Shown piece after piece: positions 1 through 7,533 of a DNA stretch of 38,012 bases. This DNA is from a virus. The notes under the pieces were generated by a model. The model was given only the letters and a program-made list of their open reading frames with translations, was not told the DNA's origin and did not search any database. The translations under genes and the position numbers were made by a program. The first letter of the stretch is position 1. Every line of letters begins with the position of its first letter. The stretch covers positions 1 to 38,012 of IMG/VR virus record IMGVR_UViG_3300035698_007535. One strand, written 5' to 3'.

Positions 1-360
1 ATTTATGCAGGGGCACCCATTGATGTACCGAAGCAGACCAAAGAGCTTAAAGTTGAGCGGATTGTAGTGGACATTAACGGACAGGCATTAGGCGTTAGCG
101 TTGACTTAACAGGTGTAGATACCCCTTTGTATGTATCGGACAAAACGAAGGCTTACTACGGAAAGATACTCGCTCCGTTTGTGTCCGAGATACTCGCACT
201 TGAGTTGGCGGCACAAGGGTATACCGTTACAAAGAACACAATCGACTTAGACACTACCGGCGTGACTATTACCAAGACATCCGAGCAGAAAGTGGTAGTG
301 GTGGACGGCGAGAAAGTGACGAAAGAGTACGATGTTATCACCATTAAAGTCGAAAAGTAA
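1..360 (+). CDS. Partial phage protein of unknown function (5' end outside window)
   Basis: The frame is open from the first base of the window, so this is the C-terminal 119 residues of a longer protein. I do not recognise a family. The visible part is rich in Val, Thr and charged residues in alternation, as in beta-strand structural proteins. It lies directly before a LamG-like gene and the lysis-type genes, so a virion or tail-associated protein is plausible. That role is inferred from position only. Confidence 0.75.
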   Translation: MYAGAPIDVPKQTKELKVERIVVDINGQALGVSVDLTGVDTPLYVSDKTKAYYGKILAPFVSEILALELAAQGYTVTKNTIDLDTTGVTITKTSEQKVVVVDGEKVTKEYDVITIKVEK

Positions 361-370
361 GGGGGCATAC

Positions 371-1219
371 GTGAAATCAAGAATAGACAAGATGTGTGAG
401 GACAGCTACAAAGCAGAGTACAAAACCGAAAAGATATTGACGGTCGGCACTGTTGCTGTGTTGGTATTGATAGCGTGCTTTCTATTGGCAATCGGCCTAG
501 CAGTCGCGGAGCCTCTGACGGTTAGGATCGGCGGTAAGACCCTCCGCGTATTCGACTCAGCCCCAGCGGTCGTGCTAGATAAATCTGGCAACGGCAACGG
601 CAATACCGGCACATACTCACTAACAAGTCAAACAACAAAAGGGATAGAGCTTAATACCATAAATGCAACAATCACATACAGCGAAAAAGGATTTTCGTTG
701 AGCAATGGGTTTGCTATGTCATGTTGGGTTTATCCTTTGGTAACAGGGTGCGGTGGAAATATTTTAAACAAGCACGGAGCGGCGGGAAATTATGGAGTGG
801 TTTGCACTTTTCGGTTAGCAAACAACAACACCTCTTTTAATTTTTCTAATGACGGCACGGCATGGACAAACGCCCTTTATGGTAGCGACAACAGCATAGT
901 TGCAAGCAACTGGTATCATTTGGTTTTCAGTTATGACGGAGCCAACAAAATCATATATACCAATGGATATGAAGATACAAGGTTGGCGCAAAGCGGTCTT
1001 GTAAATATTAGCACAGTAGATTTAATATCAGGAAAGCTTGCCTACAATTCCGAATACATAATCAAGCAGATGAGCGTATACACTGAGTTGTCAGCTTTGG
1101 AAGTAACAACCCTATACTCAGCCGGACGCAACGCGCCAAAAGACGCAATCAGCACAAACGACTTATTTCTGTTTTACGACTTCGACTATTCCGCAAAGAC
1201 CGTAAGGATAGCGCCATGA
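371..1219 (+). CDS. Membrane-anchored LamG/ConA-like lectin-fold protein
   Basis: The 282-residue product has a charged N-terminus, one hydrophobic segment at about residues 24-46, then an outer part resembling LamG/concanavalin-A-like jelly-roll domains. The characteristic stretch WYHLVFSYDG followed by IYTNG lies in its middle. Such domains bind glycans or proteins at the cell surface or on phage fibres. I chose the GTG at 371 because AAGGGGG sits five bases before it; an earlier in-frame start at 332 would overlap the previous gene and lacks a site. The transmembrane anchor is unusual for a virion fibre and may instead place the domain on the infected cell. The fold call is fairly safe; the role is inferred. 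Confidence 0.8.
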   Translation: MKSRIDKMCEDSYKAEYKTEKILTVGTVAVLVLIACFLLAIGLAVAEPLTVRIGGKTLRVFDSAPAVVLDKSGNGNGNTGTYSLTSQTTKGIELNTINATITYSEKGFSLSNGFAMSCWVYPLVTGCGGNILNKHGAAGNYGVVCTFRLANNNTSFNFSNDGTAWTNALYGSDNSIVASNWYHLVFSYDGANKIIYTNGYEDTRLAQSGLVNISTVDLISGKLAYNSEYIIKQMSVYTELSALEVTTLYSAGRNAPKDAISTNDLFLFYDFDYSAKTVRIAP

Positions 1220-2139
1220 ACATCATTATAAAAGCGAAAGAATTAGTTAGACGGGCGTTGTGCATAGGTATCACTGGCGGCGGTCTGCCGGAGTGCAAAA
1301 AAGACGCCGGAGTATTTACTGCTCTTTTACAGCGCCCTGGCACAGTATCAAAGCACCCTGTTACTGGTGAGCCGTTATTCTTTCCTTTTACCGATCGTGA
1401 GGGGAAAGAGGTACGCCCGTATGAAGTGCGGTACATAAGCTACGATGAGTATTCCGTTGAGCAATTATGCGAACACATACCTTGGCTACAAGAAGCAGGG
1501 AAACGTATTTATATGTCCAGCCATCACGGGTTCTTGGTGAAGATAAAACGCAAGAAGTATCGGGGCGTCTGGTGGGGTAAAGGAAAGGCGTACACTTTCG
1601 GACATTTGAAAGAAGAATTTTTTAAGTACATAGACGACGATGAGAGCGAGCTACAAGAGTTCTGGGACTGCTGTTTTGCAAAGGGAATCAAAAGGGGTGT
1701 TTCGGCGCCTTCTAACGCACTATTACAAGCAAATGGGGGTATACCCTTGCTTACCCCAACACTTAAGGCGGTAGACGGCGACACGCTCGACATACCGCCA
1801 CAGCAACTAATTTCTGAGGGTACGAATTGTAGGAATACCGCTATATACACGGCTACACAGGCAAATAAACCGGCATACGGTGCAATCTGGGGAGCGCCGA
1901 GGTCATACAACCCTATTGATAGCTTCGGTATGTCATGGTATACGTTAAATTTACTCTCCGCACTTTGCATTACACACAGCGGCGGATATTACAAAAATTT
2001 CAGAAGCGGAAAGAATGTGAACAAATGGACGAACCGCAGAATGGAAAGGATAAGACACCTTTACCCTGCTGACTACGCCACAGTAGCTATGCCGGATAGT
2101 TCTTGTACAGGCGGTAAATTTCCGACATTAGACAATTAG
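1216..2139 (+). CDS. Hypothetical protein of the tail/lysis-proximal region
   Basis: This is a 307-residue protein whose ATG overlaps the preceding stop codon (ATGA), so translational coupling is likely. I do not recognise the family. It is rich in Trp and Tyr (for example GVWWGKGKAYTFG) and has scattered Cys and no signal peptide or membrane span. The aromatic content and the neighbouring lectin-fold gene would fit a cell-wall or glycan-contacting protein, but no catalytic motif is visible. It lies in one transcription unit with the lysis-type genes. Confidence 0.75.
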   Translation: MNIIIKAKELVRRALCIGITGGGLPECKKDAGVFTALLQRPGTVSKHPVTGEPLFFPFTDREGKEVRPYEVRYISYDEYSVEQLCEHIPWLQEAGKRIYMSSHHGFLVKIKRKKYRGVWWGKGKAYTFGHLKEEFFKYIDDDESELQEFWDCCFAKGIKRGVSAPSNALLQANGGIPLLTPTLKAVDGDTLDIPPQQLISEGTNCRNTAIYTATQANKPAYGAIWGAPRSYNPIDSFGMSWYTLNLLSALCITHSGGYYKNFRSGKNVNKWTNRRMERIRHLYPADYATVAMPDSSCTGGKFPTLDN

Positions 2140-2150
2140 GGGAACACGCT

Positions 2151-2540
2151 ATGCCGATGACACCGGAAGATAAACGAGCATTTGAAGATTACTTATGGAG
2201 GAAGCTCGACCGCCATCTTAATGAAGAAATAGGAAAGACAATGACACCGATTGCGAAATTTGTTGAGACGGCAACGGCAAAGCTAACTGCCCACGATATA
2301 GAAATAGTTAAACTAAAAGAAAACCAATATCACTGCAATGTGCATTTCGAATCCCTGAGCCAACACGACGCCCGCATACAAGCGCTTGAACAGACAGGCG
2401 GTGTGTGTGTCCATCACGGACGACTGCAAGACAGCATAAACGAAATACTTGTAAAAGTCGGAATTAAATCATACGTCTCACATATACTATGGGCAATGGT
2501 GTGTACGTTAGTATCAATACTTGTTTACCATTGCCGATAA
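2151..2540 (+). CDS. Coiled-coil protein with C-terminal membrane anchor (lysis-associated candidate)
   Basis: The product has 129 residues. The first 100 are helical and charged with heptad-like spacing, and the last 20 form one hydrophobic segment ending in a short His-Cys-Arg tail. This layout resembles XhlA/hemolysin-like phage membrane proteins and some spanin- or holin-associated proteins. The gene sits between an unknown protein and a lipoprotein, and close to a holin candidate. A tail-anchored protein acting at the cytoplasmic membrane during lysis is the most likely role, by analogy only. An AGGGGAACACGCT leader provides the ribosome site. Confidence 0.7.
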   Translation: MPMTPEDKRAFEDYLWRKLDRHLNEEIGKTMTPIAKFVETATAKLTAHDIEIVKLKENQYHCNVHFESLSQHDARIQALEQTGGVCVHHGRLQDSINEILVKVGIKSYVSHILWAMVCTLVSILVYHCR

Positions 2541-2556
2541 ACAGCAAGGAGAAGTA

Positions 2557-3012
2557 GTGCGTATAACCATCAACAAAAAATACTTGACGTTTTTGGCATT
2601 AGGAGTAATGGCATTATTTCTCCTTGCTTCGTGCGGATCCAAAGAGACAACCTACATTAAAGCAGGGGGCTTCACCTATTACGACCAAGATGTAATAATG
2701 CCCCGCACCGTCATTATGCACACAAGGGTAGCCGGAATACAAGTCGATTACAGTGAGCAAACCAAATTCCCAAATGTGCGGTTCGGGTTGATTGACATAA
2801 TGTGGGTTACGGACGTGAAGAGCGCCACGATAAAAATATGGTCGTTTTTCAGTGTGCCGTGGTTAGCTGTAAGCAGTAACTACTATGACATAGTGCCATC
2901 GGTATACGTTTCAACAAATGAATACGTCCCGAGTAATCCGGTGGCTGTGATAGAAATGTTGGAACGAGAATTAGAATTAACATTTGACCCCACAGCAGAG
3001 GCAATACCATGA
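2557..3012 (+). CDS. Lipoprotein (lipobox LASC), possible lysis or exclusion factor
   Basis: The 151-residue product begins with a basic segment and a hydrophobic stretch ending in LLASCGS, a good signal-peptidase II lipobox. The mature protein should be lipid-anchored at that Cys. I chose GTG 2557 because AAGGAG lies five bases upstream; an earlier TTG at 2521 lacks a site. The mature part is not a short proline-rich Rz1-type spanin, so an outer-membrane spanin is possible but not shown. Phage lipoproteins may also act in superinfection exclusion. It overlaps the following peptidase gene by four bases, implying co-translation. Confidence 0.8.
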   Translation: MRITINKKYLTFLALGVMALFLLASCGSKETTYIKAGGFTYYDQDVIMPRTVIMHTRVAGIQVDYSEQTKFPNVRFGLIDIMWVTDVKSATIKIWSFFSVPWLAVSSNYYDIVPSVYVSTNEYVPSNPVAVIEMLERELELTFDPTAEAIP

Positions 3013-3740
3013 ATCAAATAATACTGAAAAATAAAGTAGTTACGGGCGACAAACGCTTAGACCGTGTGCCAGAGTTTGATGAGCGAAGCAGGGCGTTTCC
3101 TATTCGCAAGCTACTGAAAAAGAAAGCAAAAAAACTACGCTCATACTCATGGCGATGCAACACATGGCTCGACCAAGGCGCAGAGGGCGCTTGTGTTGGG
3201 TTTGGTATCGACCACGAATTAGCGGCTCGACCTGCCGAAGTACCCGACCTCACAAATCAACACGCCAGAGAAGAAATTTACTGGAAAGCCCAGATGCGTG
3301 ACCCGTGGGCAGGAGGCGCTTACCCAGGGGCATCCCCTTTTTACGAGGGTACAAGTGTACTCGCAGGGGTGCAGGTAGCGCACGAAGCAGGGTGGTTTGA
3401 GAGTTATCACTGGGCTTTTAGCTTGCAAGAATTACTCTTAGGGTTGGGGTATCACGGACCTAGTGTAATGGGTACTGCATGGTACGAGGGAATGATGACC
3501 CCAGACGAAAACAACATGGTTACACCTACGGGACAAATCGTTGGCGGTCATTGTTGGCTTGCGAACAAGGTTGATATAGTACGCCGGAAAGTGAGAATTA
3601 AAAACTCTTGGGGTAAAGACAAGTGGGGCGAGGACGGCTGTGCGTATATTACATTCGACCACCTTGACTATCTATTAAAACAGGACGGCGAGGCTTGTTT
3701 TTTCAAACACCGCCACCGCCACCGCAACCAACACAGATAA
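3009..3740 (+). CDS. Papain-like (C1 family) cysteine peptidase
   Basis: The 243-residue protein carries the papain signature. The oxyanion Gln and catalytic Cys lie in DQGAEGACVGFG (Q56, C62), the catalytic His in VGGHCW (H181), and the Asn with its trailing Trp-Gly in KNSWG (N199, W201). The order and spacing match C1-family peptidases without a long propeptide. There is no signal peptide. The C-terminus ends in an odd His/Arg-rich run. In this cluster it could be a wall-cleaving endolysin, a virion-processing protease or an effector acting on host protein. The catalytic assignment is strong; the substrate is unknown. Confidence 0.88.
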   Translation: MNQIILKNKVVTGDKRLDRVPEFDERSRAFPIRKLLKKKAKKLRSYSWRCNTWLDQGAEGACVGFGIDHELAARPAEVPDLTNQHAREEIYWKAQMRDPWAGGAYPGASPFYEGTSVLAGVQVAHEAGWFESYHWAFSLQELLLGLGYHGPSVMGTAWYEGMMTPDENNMVTPTGQIVGGHCWLANKVDIVRRKVRIKNSWGKDKWGEDGCAYITFDHLDYLLKQDGEACFFKHRHRHRNQHR

Positions 3741-3743
3741 ACC

Positions 3744-3965
3744 ATGAACCATGAACCACAATACAGAGGGTACAAACCTTTAGAACTGATAATAGCTTTT
3801 GGCGACTGGCTCGTTGGAAAGAAAACATATTGCGTAGGTGTGATAATAGTTGTGCTGTGCGTGCTATGTGTTTTTGACGTTATACCGGAAAGCAAAATAG
3901 CGTGGTTTATCGGTGCAATGGTTGGGCTTGGTTTCATTACGCTTCGGGTAGGTATCAAGAAATAA
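3744..3965 (+). CDS. Two-helix small membrane protein, holin candidate
   Basis: The 73-residue protein has two hydrophobic segments, at about residues 30-45 and 53-67, separated by a short charged turn (VIPESK). It ends in a basic tail (RVGIKK). Length, topology and its place between two papain-fold hydrolase genes fit a small class of phage holins that form membrane lesions and release or activate the endolysin. Holins share little sequence, so the call rests on topology and context. About 90 bases without a gene follow, with a weak hairpin around CTGTT/AACAG. Confidence 0.65.
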   Translation: MNHEPQYRGYKPLELIIAFGDWLVGKKTYCVGVIIVVLCVLCVFDVIPESKIAWFIGAMVGLGFITLRVGIKK

Positions 3966-4054
3966 CTTAGGGCTTCCCTGTTTAGATTACAACAGCCCTT
4001 TGCCACAGCGCAAGTTTTCAACAGGGGAGTTCTTTTAATTTTACGGGTAGCACG

Positions 4055-4672
4055 ATGCAAAACTCATGTAATATTATGACAGGCGACTGGTTCTTTAAGA
4101 AAAGAGATCCAAATAATACTAATGTGTTTTCAGAAAGCATATACCGATTCCAGAAATACAAGCGGTTAGTTCCAGAACCGTATTGCCAGTATACACACGT
4201 TGGCATAGTCAAAGACTTTCCTATCGGGGTACACTCGGTATTGGGGGGGAGTAACACTTTCAAAGCGCTATGGAAACGTGGCGGGGTTGAGCGTGTGGAC
4301 ATCACTAAGCGGTACGGAAAGGTTGACATATACCGCTATGCTGACTGGGCGGTTAATCAAGCGGCAAGCACTTGTATACGGCAGGACATGGTTGACTATC
4401 TTGACGACATGGTAGGCAAGGTACATTACGATATACTTTCAATAATAGCGTTTGAATTACCTATGGTAGCGCAGTATATAAAGCACCTTATTTTACGCAG
4501 ATACCCCGACTATGAATTTAATAGCGTGTTCTGCTCAGAGGGCGTACTTGATGCACAAGACCATGTAGGCATTGAATTATTCCACGGCTTAAAGAATGAA
4601 GTTATCGCCCCTGGGCAGGTCGCGGCACACAACCAGCTACTATTCATGGGTACATATCCCAACGTATTATAA
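4055..4672 (+). CDS. Permuted papain-fold hydrolase, YiiX/C92-like (amidase/endolysin candidate)
   Basis: The 205-residue product shows the circularly permuted NlpC/P60-type order seen in YaeF/YiiX (C92-like) proteins. These are an early GDW motif (residues 10-12), a His in YTHVGIV (H48), a Tyr-Asp pair in the middle (Y125-D126), and a late catalytic Cys in FCSEGV (C160-S161-E162). Family members cleave amide bonds in peptidoglycan peptides or lipid-linked substrates. Lying behind a holin candidate, it is the best endolysin candidate here, but no wall-binding domain is visible. The ribosome site (ACGGGTAG) is weak, so the start is less certain than the fold. Confidence 0.75.
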   Translation: MQNSCNIMTGDWFFKKRDPNNTNVFSESIYRFQKYKRLVPEPYCQYTHVGIVKDFPIGVHSVLGGSNTFKALWKRGGVERVDITKRYGKVDIYRYADWAVNQAASTCIRQDMVDYLDDMVGKVHYDILSIIAFELPMVAQYIKHLILRRYPDYEFNSVFCSEGVLDAQDHVGIELFHGLKNEVIAPGQVAAHNQLLFMGTYPNVL

Positions 4673-4688
4673 ACCACACAGAGCAACA

Positions 4689-6338
4689 ATGAAGCCCACA
4701 CCGACAGACATAAATGTGATATGCGAGGGGAGCGACACGCTACACGTGAACAAGCTCACCAACCTGCAGGGCAATCTAAAAGACTTGCCGGAGGAAAATT
4801 ATTACAAGCTACGAGCGTTGATAGAGTCAGAAGGCTTTGCTTATGTAGTGAGCGTTGCAAGATGTAACGGCAAGCTATTAGGCATACTGGACGGACACCA
4901 ACGGGTGTATACCATAAAGAAAATGCTCGAGGACGGGTTTAGTCTTGACCGAAATAAACTGCCCGTAGCATACGTTGACGTTGACGATGAGAAGCACGCA
5001 AAGCGGTTGATACTTGCCGCGGTGTCTCAATTTGGAAAAGTAAACCCAGAGGGGCTTGATGCATTCTTAGCCGAGGCAGAACTTGACCTAGAAGACCTTT
5101 CTAACTTTGACCTGCCGGATTTTGACGAAGAGGCTTTTCTTGAAGAAAGAATGGGTGATGCTCCCGAGGGGGACGGAGAAATGGAAAAGGGGTCGACGGG
5201 CGTGTTACGCAGGGACGGCTATTGCGCCTTTGCAATCCGCTTTGACATTTGTTCGGGTGTGTGTCCGCTTGGGTGTGTATATTGCTTCGCATCTGCTACA
5301 CCGGCGCTCAAACATTCGACAGGAGTACGACCGAAACGCAAGACCGTGATTCTAAACGCTCTCAGACAAGCAGAGGAATTTAAGATGGCAACAATAGGGT
5401 GCATGAACGACCCTTGCGTTGCAGGCGTCCACGATGAGCTTGTATACCTACTTGAAAACGCCCGTAAATTAGGCATACACCTAACGATGGCAACAAAGAA
5501 CCCTGCCATGCTTGCCAAGGTGATGAAAGAGCTTGAAACGCCACCGGAAATGATAGTTTGCAAAACAGCGTTTTCTATGATTGACGAGAAAAAGCGAAAA
5601 ATACTTGAACCTGCCTGCCCGTCGATCGCTAACAGAAAAGAAGCGCTCATGGAGCTTGATTCAATGGGCGTTGACGTTGTGCTACGTATGCAACCGCTAT
5701 TCCTTGGGTACTATGACGGATTCGAGAAGTTCTTTAAGGAAATGAGTTTTGCCAGTATAGTCAACGTGGAACCGTTCAAATGTTGTGCGCCAGGTATGCA
5801 GTACTTCAAAAGAGTTGAGCCGGCTTTGGATGAACCGCTACTTGACTATATAAGGCGTTGGTCGCCAAACGATGAAGTTGAAACAGAAATGGCAATGCAC
5901 TGGTATAAGACCGATAGAGTAAAGGTACACGCAGAGCTATTGAAAATAAAAGCAATGGTAGAAAAGAACAAAATGCAATTCGGTATCTGCAACGGCAATT
6001 TCGGTTATTATTCCGGTATGCTGAACAGCACTGATAATTTTTGTTGCCAGTGCAAAAGCCATAAGGACGCAGAGGTAAATTACGATAAAGACAGTATTTG
6101 TGTCCGTATAAAAGAAAAGCGTTTATACGAGGTGCAGGTTGATAGTTTGACCGACAAAGAACCGCAGAGCGAAGAGCTTGCACGCATTGAAACGGTGAGT
6201 AGCGCCGAGAATGTATGCAGGGGGTACAAAGACGATGTAATTGACATGAGCGAGCAAACACTTGCAAAAATGCAGAAAGAATACGATAATAGAGTTGCCG
6301 CACAGGAAAAAGACCAAGCAACGTCTGATGAAACTTAA
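4689..6338 (+). CDS. ParB-like domain fused to SplB-like radical SAM enzyme
   Basis: The product has 549 residues. Residues 10-115 form a ParB/sulfiredoxin-like domain with the signature LDGHQRVYTIKKM (68-80). An acidic linker (about 120-165) resembles the one joining ParB domains to DNA methylases in other phages. Residues 185-370 form a radical SAM domain with the cluster motif CPLGCVYC (C192, C196, C199), and with ATKNPAML and ILEPACPS segments as in SplB/spore-photoproduct-lyase-like proteins. Further Cys at 365, 366, 434, 452, 453 and 455 could bind a second Fe-S cluster. The likely activity is radical chemistry guided by a DNA- or nucleotide-binding domain; the substrate is unknown. I chose ATG 4689; an in-frame start at 4596 would overlap the previous gene. 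Confidence 0.88.
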   Translation: MKPTPTDINVICEGSDTLHVNKLTNLQGNLKDLPEENYYKLRALIESEGFAYVVSVARCNGKLLGILDGHQRVYTIKKMLEDGFSLDRNKLPVAYVDVDDEKHAKRLILAAVSQFGKVNPEGLDAFLAEAELDLEDLSNFDLPDFDEEAFLEERMGDAPEGDGEMEKGSTGVLRRDGYCAFAIRFDICSGVCPLGCVYCFASATPALKHSTGVRPKRKTVILNALRQAEEFKMATIGCMNDPCVAGVHDELVYLLENARKLGIHLTMATKNPAMLAKVMKELETPPEMIVCKTAFSMIDEKKRKILEPACPSIANRKEALMELDSMGVDVVLRMQPLFLGYYDGFEKFFKEMSFASIVNVEPFKCCAPGMQYFKRVEPALDEPLLDYIRRWSPNDEVETEMAMHWYKTDRVKVHAELLKIKAMVEKNKMQFGICNGNFGYYSGMLNSTDNFCCQCKSHKDAEVNYDKDSICVRIKEKRLYEVQVDSLTDKEPQSEELARIETVSSAENVCRGYKDDVIDMSEQTLAKMQKEYDNRVAAQEKDQATSDET

Positions 6339-6369
6339 TTTATAAACAACTAACAACATGAGGTGTATC

Positions 6370-6576
6370 ATGGCAGGATGGGGCGCAGGCGGTGGCGGTG
6401 GAAAACGATCTACCAAACGTGGCGGAGTAAAGCAGATTCGCGGTAATGTCAAATCATTGGCACGTGCCGGAGTTCGTGGCAAAACGCCGAGAATAAACGG
6501 ACGGCGATCTAAAGCGGCTACACGTGCGGCACTTAAAACGGCGGCACAATCAAGGCGTGGACGACGGTTTACCTAA
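6370..6576 (+). CDS. Small basic Gly-rich protein, copy 1 of a paralogous pair
   Basis: This 68-residue protein opens with MAGWGAGGGGG and continues as an Arg/Lys-rich, low-complexity chain with no acidic residues. The start is set by GAGGTG six bases upstream, and by the next gene, which shares the same leader and first codons. The composition fits a nucleic-acid-binding or DNA-condensing protein. Because it follows a radical SAM gene and has a paralog, a modified-peptide substrate is a second, speculative option. Confidence 0.75.
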   Translation: MAGWGAGGGGGKRSTKRGGVKQIRGNVKSLARAGVRGKTPRINGRRSKAATRAALKTAAQSRRGRRFT

Positions 6577-6638
6577 GCACACAGAGATAGAGCAACGACT
6601 GTATTTTTCTAATTAATACACAAACAAAGAGGTGTATC

Positions 6639-6863
6639 ATGGCAGGATGGGGTTCAGGCGGCGGTGGAGGTTCCACCAAACAGGCTGGGAGTGTATCTAC
6701 ACGTAAAGGAGTAAAAGGACACTGGGCTAAAGCAAAAGCTAAGAAAGTCAAAGTCTCCACATCACGGAATGCTACCAAAGCAGGCATCGGAACGAACAAG
6801 GCAGGGCGGCGTTCTACGCAGCTTGAAAACGCTCGATCCGGTAAATACGGCGGTTTCATGTAG
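6639..6863 (+). CDS. Small basic Gly-rich protein, copy 2 of a paralogous pair
   Basis: This 74-residue protein starts MAGWGSGGGGG and continues with Lys/Ser/Thr-rich sequence. It is clearly paralogous at the N-terminus to the preceding gene but has diverged behind it. The 5' leader GAGGTGTATC and the first eight codons are nearly identical in the two genes, showing a tandem duplication. A strong terminator follows 26 bases downstream, closing this transcription unit. The function is unknown; the charge suggests DNA or RNA binding. Confidence 0.75.
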   Translation: MAGWGSGGGGGSTKQAGSVSTRKGVKGHWAKAKAKKVKVSTSRNATKAGIGTNKAGRRSTQLENARSGKYGGFM

Positions 6864-6888
6864 GCTGATTAGCTTACAAACGCATTCC

Positions 6889-6922
6889 AAACCCTCTCAA
6901 TATCAGTATTGGGGGGGTTTTT
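6889..6922 (+). terminator. Rho-independent terminator after the radical SAM/basic-protein unit
   Basis: A 14-bp stem (6889-6902 with 6907-6920, two G-U pairs) closes a UCAG tetraloop. Its 3' arm ends in T residues that continue to 6922. It lies just downstream of the second basic-protein gene and marks the end of the late/lysis transcription unit. Confidence 0.9.
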
Positions 6923-6970
6923 CTATGCAATATCTACGATATAAACTGTGTCAAAATGTCCCAAATGAAC

Positions 6971-7004
6971 CTATGGGGTCGCTATGGGGTGGCTATGGGG
7001 GTGG
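6971..7004 (+). repeat. Three tandem 11-12 bp G-rich direct repeats (iteron-like)
   Basis: Copies start at 6971, 6982 and 6993, with the shared core CTATGGGG followed by TCG, TGG or GTGG. They border an AT-rich tract, the arrangement seen in iteron-type origins. The runs of four to five G could also support a G-quadruplex. No gene covers them convincingly. Confidence 0.75.
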
Positions 7005-7016
7005 TGGTCGGAACTG

Positions 7017-7260
7017 AATGGACATATATATATTATATTAATACTAGTATATATTTATTATAATAGGATATTCAATATTCAATATAAGGTTATATAAGAA
7101 TTATAATACTTGTATAGCTAGAACGGAATTAATATTATTTAAGTATTGAAATGTCAGAATAAAAATATAGAAATAAAAAATATTTGGTATGTCAAATATA
7201 TATGTAAATAAGTATTCTATTGCTTAAATTCTAAGGCGTTGTTATTGAAAAGCAATAGCA
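7017..7260 (+). other. AT-rich non-coding tract, candidate replication origin or unwinding region
   Basis: About 240 bases are made almost wholly of A and T, with alternating TATA runs, a duplicated ATTCAAT and no believable reading frame. The tract follows three tandem G-rich repeats and ends in a 9-bp inverted repeat. The whole 6923-7492 stretch shows no supported gene. A DNA unwinding element is a reasonable reading, but a purely regulatory or spacer role cannot be excluded. Confidence 0.45.
7217..7258 (+). repeat. 9-bp inverted repeat CTATTGCTT / AAGCAATAG
   Basis: Perfect arms at 7217-7225 and 7250-7258 enclose 24 bases. A further TTGCTATTG lies at about 7274. They sit at the edge of the AT-rich tract and may be protein-binding sites. 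Confidence 0.65.
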
Positions 7261-7340
7261 TTGTATACCTCACTTGCTATTGTGTCATGTGGGTATAGTC
7301 ACGGCTTCAGAATGACATACTATGGGTATACCAACCACAC

Positions 7341-7380
7341 AGCATACAGACAGCATACAGACAGAATACCAGTATACCAG
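7341..7380 (+). repeat. Tandem 11-bp repeat AGCATACAGAC and ATACCAG repeats
   Basis: AGCATACAGAC occurs twice head to tail (7341-7351, 7352-7362). AATACCAG and TATACCAG follow at once. A related TGTATACCAGTATA lies upstream of the promoter at 11736, so these may be regulator sites upstream of matched promoters. Confidence 0.65.
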
Positions 7381-7492
7381 TAACTGCGCTTGTAACTTGT
7401 TCTGAGCCAACGAGTTAACCGAAAAACCACCTCTCCAAAAAAATATATGTCGCTCTGCCGGAAGCACTTAAGGGTATGAAAGGAAAAAGTAT

Positions 7493-7521
7493 TTGACAGA
7501 GGTATAATACTATGGTATAAT
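7493..7521 (+). promoter_or_regulatory. Strong sigma-70-type promoter with operator-like dyad
   Basis: TTGACA (7493-7498) and TATAAT (7516-7521) are separated by exactly 17 bases, both matching consensus. The spacer holds ATAC-TATG-GTAT (7507-7518), a dyad that recurs in the promoters at 11736 and 13423. GGTATAATAC is also repeated directly at 7501 and 7514. It likely drives the early region to its right. Confidence 0.85.
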
Positions 7522-7533
7522 ACCATTATGCAG

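Noticed and set aside
7341-7380. Tandem 11-bp repeats considered as a CRISPR-like array
   Set aside because: The repeats are directly adjacent with no spacers and number only two.
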